The notes under the pieces were generated by a model, which was not told where the DNA came from, did not search any database, and saw only the letters and a list, made by a program, of their open reading frames with translations. DNA of 64,000 bases. It comes from Nocardia coubleae NBRC 108252 (lineage in GTDB: Bacteria; Actinomycetota; Actinomycetes; Mycobacteriales; Mycobacteriaceae). The DNA is taken from positions 186,001-250,000 of the forward strand of contig NZ_BDBD01000011.1 of assembly GCF_001612805.1 (NCBI RefSeq), in the 5' to 3' direction. Shown piece after piece: positions 16,004 to 24,719 of this stretch. The translations under genes were made by a program, and so were the position numbers. Within the stretch, counting starts at the first letter, position 1. Each line of letters opens with the position of its first letter.

Positions 16004-18100
16004 ATGCGGGAATCGCGGTCGATGCGGTGGGGGCGGTTCGTCCACCGGCATCGTTTTCTCGTGCTCGGGTTGTTCGTCCTCGCGGTGGCAATCTCCGGGT
16101 GGTACGGCCGTGACCTGGCCGGTCGCTACACCCAGGAGGGCTGGTTCGACGAGGACAGCCAGTCGGTCGCCGCGTCGAAACTGGCCGACGACACCTTCGG
16201 GCGCGACACCGACGGCGACCTCATCGTCATCTACACCGCCCCGGCCGGCGCCACCGTCGACGATCCGGCGGTGCGCGGCCCGGTCCTGGCCGCCCTCAAC
16301 GGTTTACGTGCCGAGCACGGCGAGCGCATCCACAAGATCGACAGCTACTGGGACAGCCCGTTCTCGGCGAACGCCTCCGACCCCACCAAACAGCACGCCT
16401 TCGCCAGCATCGGGCTGGCCGGTGGCGGCGGCACGGCAACGGTCAACAACTACCTGGCACTCAAACCGCACCTGAACGCCGGTGTGCCCGGCGGCGGGCC
16501 CGGTGGGACGACGGTGCAGTTGGCCGGGTTGCAGCCGGTGGTCGAGGGCATCAACATCGGGATGCAGCACGACATCCGGCGCGCGGAGATCATCGCGTTG
16601 CCGATCGTGGCGGTCCTGCTGTACTTCGTGTTCGGCGGGGTGATCGGTGCGTTGCTGCCGGTGCTGATCGGTGGGCTCACCATCCTCGGCACCTCGGGGA
16701 TCCTGCGGGTGCTCACCGACCACATCGAGGTGAATGTTTTCGCCAGCGCCGTGATGACGCTGGTCAGCCTCGGATTGGCCATCGACTACGGGCTGTTCAC
16801 GGTGACCAGATTCCGGGAGGAGTTGGCCGCCGGACGCAGCGTGGAAGAAGCGACCGCCCGAACGGTGGCGACCGCCGGGCGCACCGTGCAGTTCTCGGCG
16901 GGCATCATCGCGCTCAGTCTCGGCGCGCTGTTCATCTTCCCCAACGGGGTGTTGCGCTCGGTGCCTTACGGTGGCATCTCGGCGGTGATGCTGGCGGCGG
17001 TGCTGTCGGTGACCGCGCTTCCCGCCGCGTTGAGTATCGCCGGGCGGCGCATCGACTGGCTGGGGTGGAAACGGTTCTCCCGCACCAAGACCGAGGCTCA
17101 GATCGATGCCGGATTCTTCTCCCGGCTGGCGGTCTGGGCGATGCGCAGGCCGTGGGCGGTGGTGATCCCGATCGTGCTCGGGTTGCTGGCGTTGAGTATC
17201 CCCTTGCGCCACATCGAGTTCGGCGGGATCAGCGAGAAGTACCTGGCCGCCGACAACCCCGCCCGGGTGGCGCAAGAGGATTTCGACCGGCTGTTCCCGG
17301 GGTTCCGCACCGAACCGCTGAAACTGGTGGTGGTCGGCGCCTCGCCGCAGCAACTGAGCGACATCCGGTTCGAGGCCAACCAGGTCCCGGGTCTGACCGG
17401 GCGGTTCGAACCGGCCGCGCCAACGAAGAACGATGTGAACGTGCTCTCGGCCGGGCTCGGGGACAAACGCGACGCCGACCGGGTGATCGACACCTTGCGC
17501 GCACTGCCCGCACCACCGGGCGTCGAGATCATGGTCGCCGGCATTCCGGCGCTGGAACGCGACAGCATCAACGGGTTGATCGACGGGCTGCCACTGCTGC
17601 TGGCGATTCTCGTCGCCGCCGCCCTGGCCTTGATGATCGTGGCATTCCGCTCGGTGATCCTCGCCGTGAAGGCCGTGGCGATGAGCGCACTCAGCCTGGT
17701 GTCGACCTTGGGTGTGCTGACCTGGATCTTCGTGGAAGGGCACGGCGCAGGGGTCTTCGAGTTCACGCCCGGGCCGTTGATGTTCGCGGTGGTCGCGTTG
17801 ATCGTGACGGTCATCTTCGGTTTGTCCACCGACTACGAGGTATTCCTGCTCTCACGCATCGCGGAGAAACGCGCCTCCGGTGCCGATGCCACCGAATCGA
17901 TCCGCTACGGCGTCGCACACACCGGCGGGGTCATCACCTCCGCCGCCGCCATCCTCATCGTGGTGACCGGTGCGTTCGGATTCTCCGATCTGGTGCTGAT
18001 GAAGTACATCGCCTACGGGATGATCGTCGCGCTCATCATCGACGCCACGATCATCCGCATGGTGCTCACCCCCGCCCTGCTCAAGATCATCTGGCGGTGA
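16004..18100 (+). CDS. MMPL-family RND transporter
   Basis: 698 residues, the usual size of single-chain actinobacterial MMPL proteins. Two RND halves are visible. Each has an extracytoplasmic domain followed by five to six membrane helices: the first helix near residues 15-35, a block at ~185-345, and a second block at ~520-690. The proton-relay Asp-Tyr pairs are present in both halves (GLAIDYGLFTVTRF and GLSTDYEVFLLSRI). Such proteins export lipids, siderophores or drugs, or act in resistance. It starts one base after the lipoprotein stop and is likely co-transcribed with it. Confidence 0.93.
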   Translation: MRESRSMRWGRFVHRHRFLVLGLFVLAVAISGWYGRDLAGRYTQEGWFDEDSQSVAASKLADDTFGRDTDGDLIVIYTAPAGATVDDPAVRGPVLAALNGLRAEHGERIHKIDSYWDSPFSANASDPTKQHAFASIGLAGGGGTATVNNYLALKPHLNAGVPGGGPGGTTVQLAGLQPVVEGINIGMQHDIRRAEIIALPIVAVLLYFVFGGVIGALLPVLIGGLTILGTSGILRVLTDHIEVNVFASAVMTLVSLGLAIDYGLFTVTRFREELAAGRSVEEATARTVATAGRTVQFSAGIIALSLGALFIFPNGVLRSVPYGGISAVMLAAVLSVTALPAALSIAGRRIDWLGWKRFSRTKTEAQIDAGFFSRLAVWAMRRPWAVVIPIVLGLLALSIPLRHIEFGGISEKYLAADNPARVAQEDFDRLFPGFRTEPLKLVVVGASPQQLSDIRFEANQVPGLTGRFEPAAPTKNDVNVLSAGLGDKRDADRVIDTLRALPAPPGVEIMVAGIPALERDSINGLIDGLPLLLAILVAAALALMIVAFRSVILAVKAVAMSALSLVSTLGVLTWIFVEGHGAGVFEFTPGPLMFAVVALIVTVIFGLSTDYEVFLLSRIAEKRASGADATESIRYGVAHTGGVITSAAAILIVVTGAFGFSDLVLMKYIAYGMIVALIIDATIIRMVLTPALLKIIWR

Positions 18101-18215
18101 GGGAGAACCCGACGGTCGGCCCCGGCGCGGAGGGTGCGGTCGACCACGGGGTCATCATGTGGATCAGCCCGTGTGAAAGGCCGTGTCGGACAACGTAGTT
18201 CTGTCACAATGAGGT

Positions 18216-19148
18216 ATGGGCCGCACGGTACACGTGAGCACACTCGCGAACCTGGTCGAGAATCGGCACCTCGATGTGATCGGTGAACTGATCCGGGACC
18301 ACGACTATCTCGCGTGCGTGAGCGATCCGGGCTTCCGATCGGATGCGTACCCGGACACCGCGATCTCCGACAGCGACTACGACCGGTGGCGTACGGCGAC
18401 CGAGGATCTGGTCGGCGCCATCAGCGAATTACAGGCGCGCGCACGGGAAGTGGGTGCGCACCTCGAGCCGCCACTCGGCGGGACCCTGTTGTGGTCGCTG
18501 CGGTACGCGCGCAGAAACCGGCGGCTGCGCGCGAACTACGATACGCACGCGGCCGAACTGCGCGCCGAGTTCCACCGGGTGATCGCGGAGTACAAGCAAC
18601 GTACCGGCGACCTGACCGAATTCCTGGAAGAAGAGCACCGACGCGCACGGCAGCGTATCGAAGAGGAACAGCGGCGGCGTGAGGAAGAACGAGAGCGCGA
18701 GCGCGAGCGCATCCGTTCGCGTCGTGCCGCGGCGCTGGACGCGGCCACCGGGGCGCAGTGGGCCTACGAGATCACCGACTACTCGAATGCGCGCACCTTC
18801 TGGATCTACCTGTCCTCACTGGACGCCATTCTCGGGGCGGAGGGCGAACTGACCGTGGCCGAAGTGCAGGAAGCCTTGCGTGCCGAGCGCGAACACCACC
18901 CGTATACGCAGGTGTTGTGGGGTGCCGAAACCCGGCGGGCACTGACGGACAGGTATTCGAGTGAGGCCGAAGGGTGGCAGGCGCTGACCGGTGAGCTGAT
19001 CGATCCGCATCCACACGATCCGAGCAGGCCGCGACGATCCGGGAAGTATTACGGCCCCTCCAGCACCTATGGGGGCGACGGAGGTGGTGGCTACTCCGGC
19101 TGTTCCGGTGGTGGTTACTCCGGTGGATTCGGCGGCGGTTTCCGGTAG
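18216..19148 (+). CDS. Coiled-coil protein with Gly-rich tail, unknown function
   Basis: 310 residues with three visible parts. Residues 1-~130 are mostly helical without a known domain. Residues ~130-175 are a strongly charged, single-helix or coiled-coil segment of Glu/Arg repeats (EEEQRRREEERERERER). Residues ~180-265 are a helical domain (ITDYSNARTFWIYLSSLDAI). The last ~35 residues are a low-complexity Gly/Ser/Tyr tail (GGGGYSGCSGGGYSGGFGGG). No signal peptide or membrane segment is present. It could be a scaffold or a surface-adhering protein; nothing in the neighbourhood decides. Confidence 0.75.
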   Translation: MGRTVHVSTLANLVENRHLDVIGELIRDHDYLACVSDPGFRSDAYPDTAISDSDYDRWRTATEDLVGAISELQARAREVGAHLEPPLGGTLLWSLRYARRNRRLRANYDTHAAELRAEFHRVIAEYKQRTGDLTEFLEEEHRRARQRIEEEQRRREEERERERERIRSRRAAALDAATGAQWAYEITDYSNARTFWIYLSSLDAILGAEGELTVAEVQEALRAEREHHPYTQVLWGAETRRALTDRYSSEAEGWQALTGELIDPHPHDPSRPRRSGKYYGPSSTYGGDGGGGYSGCSGGGYSGGFGGGFR

Positions 19149-19265
19149 GACCAGCCCCCGCCGGTTACACCTGTCGACCAACTGTCGGCCGCGGTAGAGG
19201 GTGCGGACCGCTGCGGAGCTCGGTTACGGCAGGCGCCTTCGTCGCAGCGTGGTGCGAGTGGTGGT
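19149..19265. other. Convergent intergenic gap without clear terminator
   Basis: 117 bp between the coiled-coil gene and hmuV. No strong hairpin with T-run was found. Confidence 0.4.
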
Positions 19266-20183
19266 TCAGGGGCGGGTGCGGTCGGGCAGGACCAGTTGCA
19301 GGCCGGTGACGGGGTGATCGAAGACGTCGACCGGGTGTCGGTAGATCTTGGTCAGCAGGTCCCGGGTGAGGACTTCGCGGGGTGGGCCGTCGGCGGCAAC
19401 CCGGCCCTCGTCGAGGACGGTGACGCGGTCGGCGTAGGCCGCGGCCACCCCTAGATCGTGCACCACCACGACCACCGCCGCGCCCTCGGCGGCACGGTCG
19501 GCGGCGAGCCGGAGGACCGCCTCCTGGTGGCCGATGTCGAGGGCGGCGGTGGGTTCGTCCAGGAGCAGGGTTGCGGTGTCCTGGGCGAGGACCCGGGCCA
19601 GGGCGACGCGGGCGCGTTCACCGCCGGACAGGGCGGGAAAGGTGCGGGCGGCGAGATGGGTGACGTCGGTGGCGGCCAGGGCGGCGGCGATCAGTTCGTC
19701 GTCGCGGTCGGCGGCGGGGGTGTGCAGCCACGGTGCGCGACCCATGGCGACGACCTCGCGAGCCGTGAACGGGAAGCCGACGGTATGCGATTGCGGCAGG
19801 ACCGCGCGGCGGCGAGCCATATCGGCGTGGGTCCAGTGCGACAGGGCGTGGCCTTCGAGTTTCACCGTGCCCGAGGTGGGCTCCAGCTCACCGGCCAGGG
19901 CGGCGAGCAGGCTCGACTTGCCCGCACCGTTGGGTCCGACCAGCGCGACGATCTCACCGGCCGCCACCCGGAAGTCGACGTCCTCCAAAACCGTGCGCTC
20001 CCCACGGCGCACGGTGAGATCCGTCGCCCGCAGCGTGACGGTGCCCGGTTCCGGGCGCGCGGGGACATCGGGAGTACGGGCGAACAGCGACCGCCACGAC
20101 GTCGCCTTCCGCCGCTGAACCGGGGTACTCGCGGCCGTTCGGTCGAGTACCGGGCGGGAAGAGGACCGGCTCGGTGTGCTCAT
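19266..20183 (-). CDS. hmuV: Haem ABC transporter ATP-binding protein
   Basis: 305 residues. ATPase motifs are Walker A GPNGAGKSS, Q-loop VLPQSHT, signature LSGGERARVALARVLAQ, Walker B LLLDEPTAALD and switch His VVHDLG. It powers the HmuU permease for haem or iron-chelate import. It carries an N-terminal extension of ~45 residues rich in Ser/Arg that is outside the ATPase core. The ATG at 20183 overlaps the hmuU stop as ATGA and has ggagg upstream; an earlier in-frame start at 20189 is possible. It is the last gene of hmuT-orf73-hmuU-hmuV. Confidence 0.92.
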   Translation of the reverse strand: MSTPSRSSSRPVLDRTAASTPVQRRKATSWRSLFARTPDVPARPEPGTVTLRATDLTVRRGERTVLEDVDFRVAAGEIVALVGPNGAGKSSLLAALAGELEPTSGTVKLEGHALSHWTHADMARRRAVLPQSHTVGFPFTAREVVAMGRAPWLHTPAADRDDELIAAALAATDVTHLAARTFPALSGGERARVALARVLAQDTATLLLDEPTAALDIGHQEAVLRLAADRAAEGAAVVVVVHDLGVAAAYADRVTVLDEGRVAADGPPREVLTRDLLTKIYRHPVDVFDHPVTGLQLVLPDRTRP

Positions 20184-21301
20184 CCCCAACCTCCGGCCTT
20201 GGCCCTGGTGCGGCGCAGCAGCCAGAAGAAGAACGGGCCGCCGATCAGTGAGGTCAGCATGCCGAGGGGCAGGTCTGCATTGCGGACCAGGGTGCGCGCG
20301 GCGACGTCGGCACCGAGCAACACCACCGCCCCGACGACGGCGCTGAGCGGCACGAGCACCCGGTGCCCCGGCCCGACGAGCATCCGCACCACATGCGGCA
20401 CGATCAAGCCGACGAACAGGATGATGCCGCTGAACGCCACACCCGCGGCGGTGAGCACGGCGACCACCACGATCACCTGCCTGCGCAGCCGCTCCACGTC
20501 GACACCGAGGTGACGGGCGGCGGAATCACCCAACGCCAGCAGATCCAGGCGCGGCGCGATGAGCACGGCGGCCAGGATCCCGCTCGCGGCGAGGGTGGCG
20601 ACGACGGCGACCGACTGCCAGGTGGCGCCGTTGAGACTGCCCAGCTGCCAGAACACGATCTGATCGCGGGCGGCGGGGGTGGCGATGAACAGCAGCAGCG
20701 CGATGAGACCACCGGCGAACGCGTTGATCGCCACACCGGTGAGGATCAATGTCACCACCTCGGTGCGCCCACCCGAACGCGACAGCACATAGACCAGCGC
20801 CGTCGTGACGAGCCCGGCGACGAACGCGGCCGCCGCGATCGACCAGGCGGCGACGAACGCACCACCGATCACGATCACCGTGCCCGCACCGACCGCCGCA
20901 CCGGCGGACACCCCGATCACACCCGGTTCGGCCAGGGGATTGGCGAACACGCCCTGCAACAATGCACCCGCTGTCGCGAGGACCGCCCCGACCAGGATGG
21001 CCAGCACCACGCGGGGAAAACGCACCTCCCACAGCGTCACCTCGCCGGCCGGGTGCGCGGGCATCGGCCCGAAATCCAGTCCGATCCGGTGCGCGACGCT
21101 GCCAACCACCTCCGCGGCAGTCGTGGGCACCTGTCCGAGCACCGCCGATACGACTGCCAGGATCACCAGTGCGGCCAGTGCGACCGCGAATACCACCGTC
21201 ACCCGGGTAGCGCGGTGCCGCGGACGCGGCAGCGGGTCAGGCGTTGCATCGGTGATCCGCGCCGGATCGGCGGACTTGATCAGCTCCGGGGCGTCACTCA
21301 T
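20180..21301 (-). CDS. hmuU: Haem/iron ABC transporter permease (FecCD family)
   Basis: 373 residues with about ten membrane helices. Family motifs are RFPRVVLAILVGAVLATAGALLQGVFANPLAEP (given here as the RxPR... GxxLQ...NPLAxP pattern, residues ~95-128), FVGLIVPHVVRMLVGP and GGPFFFWLLRR. The substrate type (haem) is inferred from the adjoining HmuT. The start codon overlaps the stop of a 73-codon frame as ATGA, and the stop overlaps hmuV as ATGA. Confidence 0.93.
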   Translation of the reverse strand: MSDAPELIKSADPARITDATPDPLPRPRHRATRVTVVFAVALAALVILAVVSAVLGQVPTTAAEVVGSVAHRIGLDFGPMPAHPAGEVTLWEVRFPRVVLAILVGAVLATAGALLQGVFANPLAEPGVIGVSAGAAVGAGTVIVIGGAFVAAWSIAAAAFVAGLVTTALVYVLSRSGGRTEVVTLILTGVAINAFAGGLIALLLFIATPAARDQIVFWQLGSLNGATWQSVAVVATLAASGILAAVLIAPRLDLLALGDSAARHLGVDVERLRRQVIVVVAVLTAAGVAFSGIILFVGLIVPHVVRMLVGPGHRVLVPLSAVVGAVVLLGADVAARTLVRNADLPLGMLTSLIGGPFFFWLLRRTRAKAGGWG

Positions 21302-21519
21302 GCGACGTCTCGGTGCTCGTCGCGGGCAGGCTCAGTCGTCATCGGGCGACGACGCCGACCTGGCTGTCGAGTGCGAGAGCTATCGCCACCGCCCGGCGCT
21401 TCGCGGGTAACCGGCGCCAGACGTTCGAACTCCGGGCATCGCCGACTGCGCCGGACGACCGGGTCGACCGGCTGGAGAACACGCGCCCGGCAGGTCACTC
21501 CTGCTGCTCGCGGAGTCAT
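21298..21519 (-). CDS. Possible small protein between hmuT and hmuU (73 aa)
   Basis: This frame exactly fills the 214-bp gap between hmuT and hmuU. Its ATG overlaps the hmuT stop as ATGA and its TGA overlaps the hmuU ATG as ATGA. The product is basic (many Arg) and Pro-rich, with two Cys and no membrane segment or known domain, so it looks unlike a folded protein. It may be a genuine coupled small protein, a translational bridge that keeps ribosomes moving through the gap, or chance. No independent Shine-Dalgarno decides it. Confidence 0.4.
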   Translation of the reverse strand: MTPRAAGVTCRARVLQPVDPVVRRSRRCPEFERLAPVTREAPGGGDSSRTRQPGRRRRPMTTEPARDEHRDVA

Positions 21520-22529
21520 GACGTCTTCCCGTAGATGGCATCGGACAATGCCGAGATCACCCGGCCGGTGTTGGGGCCGAAGCTCAGCACCACCGCGTCG
21601 GACATGTCGACCACACGCCGATCACGCCCGGCAGGCGTCTGGGCGATGCCGGGCACCTTCACCAAACCGTCGACACCGCCCACCGACTTCAGACCGTCCG
21701 TCATCACCAGCAGCACATCGGGCGACGCGGCGATCATCGCCTCACTGGTGATCGCGGTGAACGGTTCGCTCAGCCCGGCCGAGGTCCCCGCGTCGACTCC
21801 GCCCACCGCGGTGATCAGCGAATCGGCACCGGAACCCGGGCCGGCCATCATCGTGATCGCGGCGCTGCGCAGGTACAGGAACGCGATCTTGGGTTTCGGG
21901 TCGGCGGAGGGCACGCGGGCGGTGGCGGCGGCGATCTCGTCGCTGGTGCGCTGACCGAGCGCGCGCCCCGCGTCGGGAACCCCGAGCGCGGTCGCGACGG
22001 CCTCGATCTGCGGGACGACACCGTCCATGCTGCGGTCGGGGTCGAAGTACACGACCGTCACACCGGCGGCGCGGAGCTGATCGCGCACGGCGGGCGCGGC
22101 GCTGGTGGTGTCGGTGAGGAACACCGACGGGCGAAGGGCGAGCACCGCTTCGACGCTGAGGCTGCCGTTGCCGCCCGCCACATTCGGCACGTCGGCGACG
22201 GCGGGGAACGAGGCGGAGGTGCTTCGCCCGACGAGATTGTCACCGAGACCGAGCGCCCAGACAGTCTGGGCGAGCGTGCCGTACCGGTCGACGGCGATGA
22301 TGCGCGAGGCATCGGTGACCGTCACCTCGGTGCCGTCGAACGACCGCGCGGTCGCGGGCATCTTCGGCGTAGGTGCGGGCCCGATCGGGACAGGATCGAG
22401 ATCGGCGAACTGGGCGGTCACCGGCCCACGGGTTTGTGCAGTCGATGCAGGATTGCTTCCGGTGCAGGCGACGGCGCCGGTCAGGACCGTCGCCGCCAGC
22501 ATCGCCGTCAGCACACCACGCAGTTTCAT
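21516..22529 (-). CDS. hmuT: Haem-binding lipoprotein of ABC transporter
   Basis: 337 residues. Lipoprotein signal ending GAVAC (Cys near residue 22), followed by a TroA/BtuF-type periplasmic-binding fold: RIIAVDRYGTLAQTVWALG, GGNGSLSVEAVLALRPSVFL, AAGVTVVYFDP, and a C-terminal FGPNTGRVISAL. His and Tyr haem ligands are plausible (Tyr in DRYG) but unproven. The ATG at 22529 is preceded by a TAGCCT -10 seven bases upstream, within an iron-box-like sequence. It overlaps the next frame by ATGA. Confidence 0.92.
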   Translation of the reverse strand: MKLRGVLTAMLAATVLTGAVACTGSNPASTAQTRGPVTAQFADLDPVPIGPAPTPKMPATARSFDGTEVTVTDASRIIAVDRYGTLAQTVWALGLGDNLVGRSTSASFPAVADVPNVAGGNGSLSVEAVLALRPSVFLTDTTSAAPAVRDQLRAAGVTVVYFDPDRSMDGVVPQIEAVATALGVPDAGRALGQRTSDEIAAATARVPSADPKPKIAFLYLRSAAITMMAGPGSGADSLITAVGGVDAGTSAGLSEPFTAITSEAMIAASPDVLLVMTDGLKSVGGVDGLVKVPGIAQTPAGRDRRVVDMSDAVVLSFGPNTGRVISALSDAIYGKTS

Positions 22530-22548
22530 GCAGGTAAGGCTAGCCATC
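22530..22548 (-). promoter_or_regulatory. Candidate IdeR/DtxR iron box overlapping the hmuT leaderless promoter
   Basis: On the plus strand gcaggtaaggctagccatc matches 12 of 19 positions of the DtxR/IdeR consensus, including the core AGGTnAGGCTAnCC. On the minus strand it contains TAGCCT (22537-22542) exactly seven bases before the hmuT ATG, so binding would block the -10. Iron repression of hmuT is the natural reading. Confidence 0.6.
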
Positions 22549-23527
22549 ATTCCGAACGGGCGCTCACATCGTCGAGGGCGGCCGCGATCGCCCGCGGCAA
22601 TTCCAGGGTCTCGGCGGCCAGCACCCCCGTGAGCTGACCGATATCGCGCGCACCGACGATCATGCTCGCGATGCCCGGCCGGTCCCGGATCCAGGCCAGC
22701 GCCACCGCCAGCGGCGAAGTCCCGAGCCCGTCGGCGGCGGTGACCAGCGCATCGACCACCCGGGTCGCGCGGTCGTCGTCGAGGCGGCGGCGGATCTCGG
22801 CGGCCGTCGACTCGTCGGCACCGCGCGAATCGGCGGGCACACCGTCGCTGTATTTGCCGGTGAGGATGCCACCGGCCAGCGGCGCCGAGGCGATGATCCC
22901 CACCCCGTGATGGCGTGCGGCCGGAATCACATCGTTCTCAGGGGCGCGCGCCAGCAGCGAATACGGTGTCTGCGCGGCCGTGACCGGGCCGACCGCGGCC
23001 AAGCTCGCGAGCTGCCAGGCGCTGAGGCCACGCACGCCCGCGTACCTGGCACGCCCGGTGGCGATCACCGTCTCGAGGGTGGCCGCGACCTCCTCGAGAG
23101 GTGTGTAGGGATCCCAGGCGGCGATGCTGAAGATGTCCAGATGGTCGGTGCCGAGGTTGGCGAGTGTGCGGTCGAGCTGGCGCAGCAGGGTGCGCCGGGA
23201 GGCGTCGACGACCGGGCCGACCGCGGCAGGCGCGGGAACCGTGTCGCCCACTCCCGCGCCCGGCTTGTGGGTCACCACACCCGCGCACCCGCTGAGCACC
23301 ACGTCCTCACGCGAAACCACCTCACCGAGCAACCCGGCCAGGATCTGATGCGCGGCGCCGTCACCGTAGACGGGGGAGAGGTCGATCAGTGTCCCCCCGG
23401 CATCGGCGAACGCCGCCAGCTGCACCGAGGCCTCCTCGGCATCGGTATGGGTGCCCCAGGTGTGGGTCGCCAACCCGATCCGCGACACCCGCAGTCCGCT
23501 TCGTCCCACCGTTCGCTGTTCCATCAC
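22547..23527 (-). CDS. Aldo/keto reductase-like protein lacking catalytic Lys and His
   Basis: 326 residues with an AKR TIM-barrel pattern: TVGRSGLRVSRIGLATHTWG, GGTLIDLSPVYGDG (Asp49 and Tyr54 of the tetrad kept) and DHLDIFSIAAWDPYTPLEEV. The strand that should end in ATKxG reads LSGCAG, so the active-site Lys is Cys81, and the IHxxD motif reads IAAWD, so His is Ala136. Two of the four AKR tetrad residues are therefore absent. It starts with GTG at 23527 or ATG at 23524. It lies 17 bp upstream of hmuT on the same strand and divergent from uppP. Confidence 0.85.
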   Translation of the reverse strand: MMEQRTVGRSGLRVSRIGLATHTWGTHTDAEEASVQLAAFADAGGTLIDLSPVYGDGAAHQILAGLLGEVVSREDVVLSGCAGVVTHKPGAGVGDTVPAPAAVGPVVDASRRTLLRQLDRTLANLGTDHLDIFSIAAWDPYTPLEEVAATLETVIATGRARYAGVRGLSAWQLASLAAVGPVTAAQTPYSLLARAPENDVIPAARHHGVGIIASAPLAGGILTGKYSDGVPADSRGADESTAAEIRRRLDDDRATRVVDALVTAADGLGTSPLAVALAWIRDRPGIASMIVGARDIGQLTGVLAAETLELPRAIAAALDDVSARSE

Positions 23528-23745
23528 CGCGCCCGTGCTTTCGTCACGGCGCCCAGCCTAATGCGCGGCGTGGCCGTCACCGCCGCGCCGACCCGGCGCG
23601 AGTCGGGTTCACCGGTGGGCCGACGACACCGATCCGGCCCGACGGGTAGGGTCGCTGCGGGATCGCGGGCCCACACGGCCGGGCGAGTAAGCAAAAGCCC
23701 AGGAGGACGCGATCTTTCGGGCGCGAGAAGTGGTAGGAGGATGTG

Positions 23746-24687
23746 GTGGGCGAGTCGATGACCTGGTTCCAGGCATTGGTACTCGGACTGGTGCAGGGGC
23801 TCACGGAGTTCCTGCCGATCTCCTCCTCCGGACACCTGCGCATCGTCTCGGGTGTGTTCTTCGGCGACGACGCGGGCGCGTCGTTCACCGCCGTCACCCA
23901 GCTCGGCACCGAGGCCGCGGTCCTGGTGTACTTCGCCAAGGACATCTGGCGCATCCTGATCGCCTGGTTCACCACCCTCGGCATGCGATGGCGCGAACGC
24001 TCGCAGCGTGCGGTGGCCGTCGGTGACCGGGTGACGACCAAACTGCCGGTGATGGACCGCAGCGCCCGCGAAGCCCACGAACGCGACACCCAGCGCGAAC
24101 TGGACTACCGCATCGGCTGGTACGTCATCATCGCGACCATCCCGATCGGTGTGCTCGGCTACCTGTTCAAGGACGAGATCCGCACCGGGGCACGCAACCT
24201 GTGGCTGGTGTCGTTCATGCTGGTGGCGTTCGCGCTGGTGATCGCCGCCGGTGAGTACTACGGCAAGAAGGCCCGCCCGATCGAACAGCTCACCACCCGC
24301 GACGGCATCATCATGGGCCTGGCCCAGTGCCTCGCCCTGATCCCGGGTGTGTCGCGTTCCGGCGCCACCTCGACCGCGGGCCTGTTCCTGGGCCTGAAAC
24401 GGGAAGCGGCGGTGCGGTTCTCTTTCCTGCTCGCCATTCCCGCCGTCACCGCGTCGGGCCTGTTCAGCCTGCCCGACGCCTTCGAACCGGCCGGTGAGGG
24501 ACTCAACGCCAGCGGCCCACAACTGCTGGTCGCGACCGTCCTCGCCTTCGTCGTCGGCTATGCCTCGGTGGCGTGGCTGCTCAAGTTCGTCGGCAAGCAT
24601 TCCTTCTACTGGTTCGTCGGCTACCGGATCATCCTCGGCCTCACGGTGATGGGCCTGCTCGCCGCGGGTGTCGTCTCCGCCACCTGA
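23746..24687 (+). CDS. uppP: Undecaprenyl-diphosphate phosphatase (BacA/UppP)
   Basis: 313 residues with about eight membrane helices. It shows the BacA signature: [19 protein letters not shown] near the N-terminus, with the catalytic Glu and Ser/His, and the second motif [19 protein letters not shown] in the middle. It recycles undecaprenyl diphosphate for cell-wall synthesis at the membrane. Possible starts are GTG at 23743, GTG at 23746 and ATG at 23758; 23746 best fits the aggagg at 23735-23740, while 23758 matches the usual family N-terminus. In mycobacteria uppP (Rv2136c) likewise precedes the phosphatase and DUF3090 genes. Confidence 0.95.
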   Translation: MGESMTWFQALVLGLVQGLTEFLPISSSGHLRIVSGVFFGDDAGASFTAVTQLGTEAAVLVYFAKDIWRILIAWFTTLGMRWRERSQRAVAVGDRVTTKLPVMDRSAREAHERDTQRELDYRIGWYVIIATIPIGVLGYLFKDEIRTGARNLWLVSFMLVAFALVIAAGEYYGKKARPIEQLTTRDGIIMGLAQCLALIPGVSRSGATSTAGLFLGLKREAAVRFSFLLAIPAVTASGLFSLPDAFEPAGEGLNASGPQLLVATVLAFVVGYASVAWLLKFVGKHSFYWFVGYRIILGLTVMGLLAAGVVSAT

Positions 24688-24707
24688 GCCCGCGGCCCGC
24701 TGATGGT

Positions 24708-24719
24708 TAGGCTGGTCCC
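24708..24719 (+). promoter_or_regulatory. Leaderless-type -10 (TAGGCT) six bases before the phosphatase ATG
   Basis: TAGGCT at 24708-24713 is followed by six bases and then the ATG at 24720. This is the actinobacterial TANNNT arrangement that places the transcription start at the A of ATG. The gene has no Shine-Dalgarno sequence, in keeping with this. Confidence 0.55.
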
